From the NCBI GenBank assembly GCA_945947715.1, contig CAMEYZ010000126.1, positions 1-6,475 on the forward strand: a stretch of 6,475 nt of DNA. Reading direction: 5' to 3'. The DNA comes from an uncultured Clostridia bacterium (lineage in GTDB: Bacteria > Bacillota > Clostridia > Oscillospirales > Ruminococcaceae). Positions 1 to 4,560 of the stretch are shown piece by piece (position 1 is the stretch's first letter; each line of letters starts with the position of its first letter). The translations under genes and the position numbers were made by a program. The notes below the pieces were generated by a model, which searched no databases, had not been told where the DNA came from, and saw only the letters and a list, made by a program, of their open reading frames with translations.

Positions 1-561
1 AATGACGATTACATTATCTTCAATGTCTCTAACGAAAGAATGAAGTCCGTTCACGGTCTTGTGAGCTGGAAGCTCCGCAGAAACACCGGCGAGGTGATAA
101 ATCAGGGAGAATTTCCCGTCAGCGTTGACCCCCTTTCTGCGAAAAACTGCGCTACTCTTCTCCGCAGCGAGGTACTTCCTCCCGACGAGACCGCTAACAA
201 AGCATCTCTGCGCAGCATCTGTCTGGAATACTCGCTCACCGAAAAGGGTGCGAAAATATCTTCGGGAGATTGTCTGTTTGTTCAGCCGAAGTCCTTTGAA
301 TTTCTTGACCCTAAGCTGGAATATACTGTTACCGAGCTGGGCGGGAAATTCAAGATAGAGGTATCCTCCAAGGCCTTCGCAAAGGGCGTATGCCTTGAAA
401 TGAAGGACCACGACGTGGTTTTCAGCGACAACTGGTTCGACCTTTACGGAAACAGCAGCTTTGTGCTGGTGAATAAATCCTCGCTGCCCGCAGGCTTTAC
501 CGCAGACCAGCTTGCGGAGGAGCTGACCGTTACCTCGTACTATACGGAAATAATCGGTTAA
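1..561 (+). CDS. Beta-mannosidase (GH family 2), C-terminal part only
   Basis: This is the 3' end of a gene that starts before the window; 186 codons and the TAA stop are visible, and the frame is open from base 1. Beta-mannosidases of glycoside hydrolase family 2 remove terminal beta-1,4-linked mannose from the non-reducing ends of manno-oligosaccharides. The catalytic TIM barrel would lie upstream, so no catalytic residue can be checked here. What is visible is the beta-rich C-terminal region. Visible residues about 90-186 contain LFVQPKSFEFLDPKLEY, then AFAKGVCLEMKDHDVVFSDN and WFDLYG. This pattern of a proline/phenylalanine-rich strand followed by a 'SDNWFDL' motif is what I recall from the terminal Ig-like domain of bacterial beta-mannosidases. 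The protein ends in short strands without an added domain. No signal or anchor is seen at this end, so a cytoplasmic enzyme acting on imported oligosaccharides is likely. The family assignment rests on recognition of the C-terminal domain alone. Confidence 0.82.
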   Translation, partial: NDDYIIFNVSNERMKSVHGLVSWKLRRNTGEVINQGEFPVSVDPLSAKNCATLLRSEVLPPDETANKASLRSICLEYSLTEKGAKISSGDCLFVQPKSFEFLDPKLEYTVTELGGKFKIEVSSKAFAKGVCLEMKDHDVVFSDNWFDLYGNSSFVLVNKSSLPAGFTADQLAEELTVTSYYTEIIG

Positions 562-594
562 CTGTCAAATATACTAATGAAAATCTATACAGAG

Positions 595-600
595 AAAGGA
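595..600 (+). promoter_or_regulatory. Ribosome binding site of the HD-domain gene
   Basis: AAAGGA lies 7 nt before the ATG at 608. It supports that start over any later one. No terminator is visible in the 46-nt gap after the beta-mannosidase stop, which is compatible with co-transcription. Confidence 0.65.
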
Positions 601-607
601 AACTCAT

Positions 608-1207
608 ATGAGATCTCCCGATGAAATAAAAGAAGAATTTCTGGATATATACCGCAAAAACATTACCCGCGAGGGCTCTGACAAGCTGCTGGAATATCTG
701 CTTTCCCCTAAAAGCGATTTCTTCTCCGCTCCCGCAAGCACAAGATATCACAGCGCTTACGAGGGCGGACTCGCTCAGCACAGCATCAACGTTTATCACT
801 GCCTCTGCGATTACCTCTCCCGTCCTCGGGTAAAGGACGTGTATAAGCTCTCCGCTTCCGATGAAACGGCAGCTGTTATCGCTTTGCTCCACGATATCTG
901 CAAGATAAACTTCTACAAGGTGGATTTCCGCAACAGCAAAAATGAACTGGGCGTCTGGGAAAAGGTGCCCTACTACACCATCGACGACCAGCTTCCCTAT
1001 GGACACGGAGAAAAATCCGTCTACATCATCAGCGGCTTTATGAAGCTCTCCCGCGAAGAAGCTATCGCTATCCGCTATCACATGGGCTTCTCGGGGATAG
1101 AGGACAAGAACAGCATCGGCAAGGCTTTCGAAAAATGGCCGCTGGCATTTGCTCTTTCCACTGCCGATATGGAGGCTTCCTATTTCCTGGAGGGCAGCGA
1201 TAAATAA
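608..1207 (+). CDS. Stand-alone HD-domain metal-dependent phosphohydrolase
   Basis: The gene encodes 199 residues. The HD superfamily covers metal-dependent phosphohydrolases acting on nucleotides, cyclic nucleotides or RNA ends. The signature residues can be placed: H58 in GGLAQHS, the HD pair H95-D96 in LLHDICK, H133 in YGHGEKS, H158 in RYHMG and D187 in ADMEASYFLE. This order (H...HD...H...H...D) is complete, so the enzyme is probably active. The GGLAQHS/GHGEKS spacing resembles the HD part of YhaM-type 3'-5' exoribonucleases. YhaM is about 310 residues with an N-terminal nucleic-acid-binding OB domain, which is absent here; residues 1-45 are a short helical lead-in. The substrate therefore cannot be named. 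No signal peptide is seen, so it is cytoplasmic. It sits 17 nt before the metallophosphoesterase gene and likely shares its transcript. The HD family is clear; the activity is inference. Confidence 0.85.
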   Translation: MRSPDEIKEEFLDIYRKNITREGSDKLLEYLLSPKSDFFSAPASTRYHSAYEGGLAQHSINVYHCLCDYLSRPRVKDVYKLSASDETAAVIALLHDICKINFYKVDFRNSKNELGVWEKVPYYTIDDQLPYGHGEKSVYIISGFMKLSREEAIAIRYHMGFSGIEDKNSIGKAFEKWPLAFALSTADMEASYFLEGSDK

Positions 1208-1212
1208 CATTC

Positions 1213-1220
1213 AAGGAGGA
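1213..1220 (+). promoter_or_regulatory. Strong Shine-Dalgarno site of the metallophosphoesterase gene
   Basis: AAGGAGGA, a nearly full anti-SD match, ends 4 nt before the ATG at 1225 and lies in the 17-nt gap after the HD gene. It fixes the start and suggests efficient translation from a shared mRNA. Confidence 0.8.
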
Positions 1221-1224
1221 CACC

Positions 1225-2043
1225 ATGGAAAACAATCCCCCGAATAAAAACAAACGAATAGTCCTGAAGGCTGCCGCTGTGCTTGCAGGAGTATTCCTTA
1301 TCCTTTCTGCAGCAAGCTTTCCGATGAAGACCGTTTATTATACCGTATATACCAATAAGCTATCCGAAGGTGTGCGCATCGCACAGGTTTCCGACCTGCA
1401 CAGCTGCTATTATGGAAAGAATATGAAAAGCCTTATCGAAGCCATTGACGAGACCTCTCCTGATGTGGTGGTGCTGACCGGGGATATCTACGACGATTCC
1501 GTGAACAACGACAACACGCGTGCCTTCCTGAAACAGATAGGCAGAAAATATCCCTGCTACTATGTCACCGGCAACCACGAACAATGGAGCGGAAGCTGGG
1601 ACAGCTTCGCACGTGAAGCGGAAAGCTTCGGCATACATGTCCTTGACGGCGAAAATTCGGATGCCTTCGGGATAACTCTCTGCGGCTCCGGCGTGAACTA
1701 TTCCGCAAGCATAGAAAAATGCGCAGAGGAAGCGGATTCCGGGAATTTTAACGTGCTGCTCGCTCATTATCCTGAGCAGATAGAATACTACCGCTCCTTC
1801 GGGAAATTCGACCTGATACTATCAGGCCACGCCCACGGCGGTCAGTGGAGGATACCCGGCATATTAAACGGCCTATATGCCCCAAATCAGGGCCTTTTCC
1901 CCGAATATGCCGGAGGACGGTACGACTTTGAGGATTCCGTCATGATAGTAAGCCGGGGACTAAGCAGGACAAAGGAAATAATACCGCGTATCTTCAATAA
2001 TCCGGAGCTGGTTATTATTGATATCGTCCCTGACGCGGGATAA
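1225..2043 (+). CDS. Membrane-anchored metallophosphoesterase (YkuE/YaeI type)
   Basis: The gene encodes 272 residues. A short basic N-terminus (KNKRIVLK) is followed by one hydrophobic segment at about 13-32, which could be a signal anchor placing the catalytic domain outside the membrane. The calcineurin-like phosphoesterase motifs appear in order: D57-L-H59 in VSDLHS, G86-D87 in LTGDIYDD, G116-N117-H118-E119 in VTGNHEQW, H181 in LLAHYPE, and G201-H202-A203-H204-G205 in LSGHAHGGQWRIPG. All expected metal ligands are present. The GGQWRIPG stretch followed by GLYAP, an EYAGGRY segment and VSRGLS is typical of the YkuE/YaeI subgroup. From memory, members of that subgroup have been linked to hydrolysis of lipid-linked phosphates (E. 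coli YaeI/LpxH-like UDP-diacylglucosamine hydrolase). A Gram-positive cell makes no lipid A, so the substrate here is unknown. Length is normal for the group. It is the last gene before a strong terminator. Confidence 0.9.
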   Translation: MENNPPNKNKRIVLKAAAVLAGVFLILSAASFPMKTVYYTVYTNKLSEGVRIAQVSDLHSCYYGKNMKSLIEAIDETSPDVVVLTGDIYDDSVNNDNTRAFLKQIGRKYPCYYVTGNHEQWSGSWDSFAREAESFGIHVLDGENSDAFGITLCGSGVNYSASIEKCAEEADSGNFNVLLAHYPEQIEYYRSFGKFDLILSGHAHGGQWRIPGILNGLYAPNQGLFPEYAGGRYDFEDSVMIVSRGLSRTKEIIPRIFNNPELVIIDIVPDAG

Positions 2044-2046
2044 AAT

Positions 2047-2086
2047 AAGCATGAGTCATCTTTTTATGGCTCATGCTTGATTTTTG
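2047..2086 (+). terminator. Intrinsic terminator after the metallophosphoesterase gene
   Basis: Arm 2047-2059 (AAGCATGAGTCAT) pairs with 2066-2078 (ATGGCTCATGCTT) over 13 bp around a 6-nt loop. The single non-Watson-Crick pair is U2057-G2068, a wobble on the + strand RNA. GATTTTTG follows. The hairpin begins 3 nt after the stop codon and closes the left-hand gene run. Confidence 0.85.
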
Positions 2087-2132
2087 TCCTTATCGGAACG
2101 AAAGGATATATGTTGAACTATTCCGGTAAATT

Positions 2133-2153
2133 ATTGTCAATTCTATTGACAAT
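2133..2153. repeat. Perfect 8-bp inverted repeat over the -35 box (possible operator)
   Basis: ATTGTCAA (2133-2140) and TTGACAAT (2146-2153) are exact reverse complements separated by TTCTA. The right half contains the -35 hexamer TTGACA. The 13-bp centre-to-centre spacing suits a dimeric repressor that would block RNA polymerase. No T-run follows, so it is not a terminator. Which regulator binds, if any, is unknown. Confidence 0.55.
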
Positions 2154-2174
2154 CCCCACTAAATATGCTATTAT
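2146..2174 (+). promoter_or_regulatory. Near-consensus vegetative (sigma-A) promoter
   Basis: TTGACA at 2146-2151 is followed by a 17-bp spacer and TATTAT at 2169-2174. A TG one base before the -10 box (2166-2167) makes it an extended -10. Transcription should begin near 2181, giving a leader of about 39 nt before the ATG at 2220. This rules against the GTG at 2181 as the start codon, because it would sit on the first transcribed bases. Confidence 0.85.
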
Positions 2175-2204
2175 GTTAATGTGTATGATTGTGACGTATT
2201 ATCG

Positions 2205-2210
2205 AAAGGA
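2205..2210 (+). promoter_or_regulatory. Ribosome binding site fixing the start at 2220
   Basis: AAAGGA ends 9 nt before the ATG at 2220. An in-frame ATG at 2211 directly abuts it and is too close, and an in-frame GTG at 2181 lies upstream of it. The 2220 start is therefore preferred. Confidence 0.7.
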
Positions 2211-2219
2211 ATGAGTATT

Positions 2220-3170
2220 ATGGAAAACACAGAACAGACACAAACCGTCTCACCCCGTGTAAAGCTTGTCAAGAACCTGATTAGCATACTGGGCGTGGGC
2301 TATTCCGCTCTGCTGATATACCTTGCATATATAACCTTTTTCTTTGACATCGGATATACTAACCGCATAGTCTTTGCAGTGGTGGGAGCGGTCGTGGCCG
2401 TTGCCGTCTGCTTCTTAGATTACTTCACAAGGGAATCTAAGATAACCTGTATACTGGGCATGCTGAACATGGTGCTGCTTTTCCCCACACTGATGCTTGA
2501 CTGGGGAAACTGGCCGCTGCTGATACCCGCTGCGATAGTTACACTTTTCGGCTTCTTCTGCTGTCACATGAACGAGACCGCAAAAACTGTTTTCGGAACC
2601 CTTTTCCTGCTGCTGTACATCATCGGCGGCATCGCCTTCTATTTCGTGACTTCCTTCTTCAATGTAAGCACTGTGGATACCCTGATAGATACGGGTGCTT
2701 CTCCGTCGGGCGCATTCAGATATTATACCCTCGACGTGCAGAATAAGGCTTCGGGAAAGCTGGTCGTGTATGTTCAGCCCAACACCCTCGACAAGGACAA
2801 TGGCATCTTCTCCACTAAGACCACGCTGAAAAAGATGATCTGCCAGATGAACAAGCCCGCTGAGGCTGTTTGCAAATGGGAGGGCGAAAACCTCTACATC
2901 AACGACGAGATATTCTTTACCGAGAGCGAATACTCCATAAAAACTCCTGCAGGCTATACATACCTGCTTGCCGACAGCAACTGGACCTACACCTATTTTG
3001 ATCTTGATTATCCTTTGTCCGAAACGGTCACCAAAATTACCGAAAAGGTCAAGGAATTCTTTGACAGACAGAAGAATGAAAAGGCTCAGGAGAACACCTC
3101 CACAGAAGCAGAGGAAACCTCCGAAGAGCTTCCCGAGGATACACAGGCTCCTTCCGACGAAGAAGAATAA
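2220..3170 (+). CDS. Unknown five-segment membrane protein with extracytoplasmic domain and acidic tail
   Basis: The gene encodes 316 residues from the preferred start; an in-frame GTG 39 nt earlier would add 13. I do not recognise a named family. Five hydrophobic segments are predicted by eye at about 18-42, 49-68, 75-94, 98-115 and 122-146. After them comes a soluble domain of about 150-285 with alternating strands (FRYYTLDVQNKASGKLVVYV) and a W219-EGENLYIND hairpin. This layout faintly recalls small Firmicute lipoproteins or membrane proteins whose domain begins with a 'SPDG/SPSG...Y...V' motif; here SPSGAF occurs at 161-166. With five segments and a cytoplasmic N-terminus, the soluble domain would face outside. 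The last 30 residues are a disordered Glu/Thr/Ser tail ending DEEE. The gene is monocistronic, with its own promoter, possible operator and terminator, so it is probably regulated individually. Function is unknown; it could be a sensor or an envelope protein. Confidence 0.85.
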   Translation: MENTEQTQTVSPRVKLVKNLISILGVGYSALLIYLAYITFFFDIGYTNRIVFAVVGAVVAVAVCFLDYFTRESKITCILGMLNMVLLFPTLMLDWGNWPLLIPAAIVTLFGFFCCHMNETAKTVFGTLFLLLYIIGGIAFYFVTSFFNVSTVDTLIDTGASPSGAFRYYTLDVQNKASGKLVVYVQPNTLDKDNGIFSTKTTLKKMICQMNKPAEAVCKWEGENLYINDEIFFTESEYSIKTPAGYTYLLADSNWTYTYFDLDYPLSETVTKITEKVKEFFDRQKNEKAQENTSTEAEETSEELPEDTQAPSDEEE

Positions 3171-3210
3171 AAACATGGCTGATGTAAATTCACCATAATA
3201 AGCCATATAC

Positions 3211-3244
3211 AAAAAACGAGACTTCACAAGAGGTCTCGTTTTTT
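3211..3244. terminator. Bidirectional intrinsic terminator
   Basis: AAAAAACGAGAC (3211-3222) pairs perfectly with GTCTCGTTTTTT (3233-3244), leaving a 10-nt loop. The T-run on the right ends the + strand membrane-protein transcript. The A-run on the left supplies the U-tract for - strand transcription coming from the MerR fragment, whose stop codon is at 3254. Confidence 0.85.
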
Positions 3245-3253
3245 ATAATATGA

Positions 3254-3562
3254 TCAATTATCAACAGAAATCAAATTGCTGCAATATGCTTTTCTGCCCG
3301 ACTGCACATCATCATAAAACCTCTGTTTTTCATCAATATATGAAATGGCGGTATTAAGCTCTTCGATGCGGTTTTGCAGCTCCTTTCTTTTTATTTCGAG
3401 TATTTCTCTGCGCCTGTCTATAGTGGACACACCGCCAAGACAAAGCTCAAGATATTCCTTCATCTCCTTAATGCTCATGCCGCAGTTTTTCAGACACATA
3501 AGGCTTTTTATCCACGCAATATCGCGGTCGTCAAAAATACGCTTATTATTTTTATCCCGTTT
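3254..3562 (-). pseudogene. MerR-family regulator, 5'-truncated (DNA-binding head missing)
   Basis: About 103 codons remain on the - strand, ending at the stop at 3254. Reading from the broken end gives KRDKNNKRIFDDRDIAWIKS, then LMCLKNCGMSIKEMKEYLEL, CLGGVSTIDRRREIL and a long charged coiled-coil helix (KRKELQNRIEELNTAISYID). This matches the second half of MerR proteins, from the 'N..R.Y...D...I..I..L...GMS+.E+K.Y' region into the dimerisation helix. The N-terminal winged helix with its 'LRYYE..GL' signature, about 35-40 residues, should precede it but does not. Instead the sequence changes near 3560-3571 into a + strand flavoprotein gene. An ATG at 3499 would give only 81 residues without DNA-binding capacity. 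The gene keeps its terminator at 3211-3244. It is very probably non-functional, although the coiled coil could still be expressed. Confidence 0.78.
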
Positions 3563-3563
3563 T

Positions 3564-3685
3564 ACGGAGGTGCAGCCGAAAGCGGCAATGATGTTGAAAA
3601 AATACGCATTGCCGAGAAAAATATCGGTTACTGCAAAGCCTGTTATGCATGCAAAAATGACGGCATATGTGCAATAAAGGACGAT
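3564..3685 (+). pseudogene. Iron-sulfur flavoprotein / NADPH-dependent FMN reductase-family fragment
   Basis: About 41 codons (frame with codons starting at 3566) read GGAAESGNDVEKIRIAEKNI, GYCKACYACKNDGICAIKDD. In flavodoxin-like iron-sulfur flavoproteins this is the stretch after the FMN-binding 'GSPRK.GNT' loop: a helix ending 'GAEE.G..VE', a strand, then a compact cysteine motif and 'DDM'. The motif C-x2-C-x2-C-x5-C is intact (codons at 3632, 3641, 3650 and 3668) and would hold a [4Fe-4S] cluster. The N-terminal FMN loop is absent, because the sequence turns into the oppositely oriented MerR gene. Everything after DD (3685) is replaced by a SHOCT-family gene in another frame. There is no start codon or ribosome site of its own. 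A MerR regulator divergent from such a flavoprotein gene is a common arrangement, so the two fragments probably derive from one locus. Confidence 0.7.
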
Positions 3686-3686
3686 A

Positions 3687-4076
3687 GGAGGAGCTTTGTT
3701 CGGCGGTGTAGGCGCAATTGTTGGAGCAGTGACATCATCATCATTTGAAAGAGTTAGTCACTTATCCGTTTGTATTTACACTAATAATCCTATTTTCCCA
3801 AAAGTAAATATCAACTTGATTTCTCAGCCGACTGCAAAGAGTTCAACTATATACAGAACAAATAAATCAACAGCAGAGTCAATCGTTTCGTATATTAATA
3901 AAGTGTCGGGGCTTTCAGAACGGAAGCAAATTTCTGTAATTCCGGACACAACAGCTACCGTTACGAATGCTGATGAGCTGGCAAAATACAAAAAGCTCCT
4001 TGACGAAGGAGCAATTACAGAAGAGGAATATTCAAAAATCAAAGAAAAAATTCTGTCAGAGTACATTGAATACTGA
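3687..4076 (+). pseudogene. SHOCT-domain protein, 5'-truncated
   Basis: In the frame ending at the TGA at 4074-4076, the sequence opens with a glycine/hydrophobic stretch GGALFGGVGAIVGAVTSSS. A beta-rich middle follows (VCIYTNNPIFPKVNINLISQ, then a Ser/Thr-rich helix), and it ends in LAKYKKLLDEGAITEEEYSK. That last part is a SHOCT domain, the short C-terminal module ('L.+LK.L.D.G.IT.EEF...K..LL') found in many phage-related and membrane-associated proteins. Full-length relatives have a further N-terminal region before the GGALFGG segment. Here the frame is closed by TAA at 3675-3677 and joins flavoprotein sequence. The GGA-GGA glycine codons happen to form AGGAGG (3686-3691), 4 nt before a TTG at 3696, so a 126-residue truncated product could be translated. 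It is most simply a 3' remnant, but a functional short protein is not excluded. Confidence 0.65.
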
Positions 4077-4097
4077 AATGCGTGAGCGGATTTGTCA

Positions 4098-4125
4098 CCT
4101 TAATAGGAACTGGTTCCCATTAAGG
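4098..4125. repeat. 28-bp near-perfect palindrome with nearby repeat copies
   Basis: CCTTAATAGGAACTGGTTCC and the following CATTAAGG fold on themselves. Twelve of 13 arm positions pair (the exception is A4105/C4118), with T/G at the centre. The right-arm word TTCCCATTAA (4114-4123) recurs at 4144-4153. ATAGGAACT (4103-4111) also has a perfect 9-bp partner, AGTTCCTAT, at 4134-4142. No T-run follows directly, so it is not a standard terminator. Confidence 0.6.
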
Positions 4126-4275
4126 CATAATTTAGTTCCTATATTCCCATTAAAAATTTTTCAGCGTAAGGTACGGGCAAAAAAGCAACTTTTAAAACAT
4201 ATTTCTCGTAAATACGTTGTTTAAAAGAATTTTTAAAACTTTTAAAGCCTTTAAATTTAAAAATTTAATCAGCAC

Positions 4276-4308
4276 AAAAAGCCCCTTTAAACCGATTTTA
4301 AAGGGGCT
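4276..4308 (-). terminator. Intrinsic terminator, - strand (third of three)
   Basis: AGCCCCTTTAAA (4280-4291) pairs perfectly over 12 bp with TTTAAAGGGGCT (4297-4308) around a 5-nt loop. The A5 run at 4276-4280 gives UUUUU on the - strand transcript, partly overlapping the stem end. On the + strand the tail is the weaker ATAATTTTG, so it may also end read-through from the SHOCT fragment. Confidence 0.75.
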
Positions 4309-4343
4309 ATAATTTTGACAAGTTGCTTTTCGGTTTTTACCAT

Positions 4344-4388
4344 AAAAAACGGTCAAAACCTCGCACTTGCGCCAGTTTTAACCGTTTT
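4344..4388 (-). terminator. Intrinsic terminator, - strand (second of three)
   Basis: AAAACGGTCAAAAC (4346-4359) faces GTTTTAACCGTTTT (4375-4388). Thirteen of 14 positions pair, and the odd one (C4354/A4380) becomes a G-U wobble on the - strand RNA. The A6 run at 4344-4349 supplies UUUUUU at the end of the - strand hairpin. The loop contains a small CGCA/TGCG helix. Confidence 0.65.
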
Positions 4389-4451
4389 CAACACTATTTC
4401 CGCTATATTGCGCTTTTTTGCATTCTGCACGTCAAATTACAGCTGCATAAC

Positions 4452-4483
4452 AAAAGCGACCAAGATTCCTCTTAGTCGCTTTT
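4452..4483 (-). terminator. Intrinsic terminator of the GLUG/cell-wall-binding operon (first of three)
   Basis: AAAAGCGACCAAG (4452-4464) faces CTTAGTCGCTTTT (4471-4483) around a 6-nt loop. The only imperfect pair (C4461/A4474) is G-U on the - strand RNA, and the stem closes in UUUU followed by GUUAU. It lies about 80 nt past the stop at 4561. On the + strand CATAATTTTT follows, so it may be bidirectional. Confidence 0.75.
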
Positions 4484-4560
4484 CATAATTTTTCTTATTA
4501 AACTTTGTATAACCTTTTGGGGTCAGTTTATGCTCGACAGAGCTTTTTTATACTGTCATA

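Larger units (their letters stand above)
4077..4560. other. AT-rich non-coding interval between convergent genes
   Basis: These 484 bases contain no ORF I can support; the frames that stay open are short and of low complexity. What can be seen is a 28-bp palindrome at 4098-4125 and a very AT-rich patch at about 4190-4270. Within the patch, AATTTTTAAA (4228-4237) pairs with TTTAAAAATT (4256-4265). Three strong hairpins then follow at 4280-4308, 4346-4388 and 4452-4483. The flanking coding DNA is visibly richer in GC. Confidence 0.8.

Noticed and set aside
562..591. Possible promoter before the HD gene (CTGTCA-18-TATACA)
   Set aside because: The predicted transcription start would fall on the ribosome binding site, leaving no usable leader; co-transcription from upstream is simpler.
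530..1210. Long 226-codon open frame on the - strand opposite the HD gene
   Set aside because: It is fully antisense to a gene with complete HD motifs and a ribosome site; the translation shows no domain and has no Shine-Dalgarno.
2181..2219. Upstream in-frame GTG start for the membrane protein
   Set aside because: It coincides with the predicted transcription start and lacks a ribosome site; the ATG at 2220 has one at good spacing.
2415..3227. 270-codon open frame on the - strand opposite the membrane protein
   Set aside because: It is antisense to a gene with promoter, ribosome site and terminator, crosses the terminator hairpin, and its composition is that of a mirrored coding sequence.
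4098..4153. CRISPR-like array
   Set aside because: The repeated words are short and irregularly spaced, with no spacer pattern and no cas genes in the window.
3967..4224. 85-codon + strand open frame running past the SHOCT stop
   Set aside because: It overlaps the SHOCT frame out of phase, is lysine-rich low-complexity sequence and has no recognisable domain.
4228..4265. 10-bp inverted repeat of A/T-only sequence
   Set aside because: Both arms consist only of A and T in a very AT-rich patch, so pairing by chance is likely and the hairpin would be weak.
4532..4549. GCTC-GACA-GAGC hairpin followed by T6
   Set aside because: The stem is only 4 bp and its T-run is on the + strand, opposite to the nearest gene; too weak to call a terminator.
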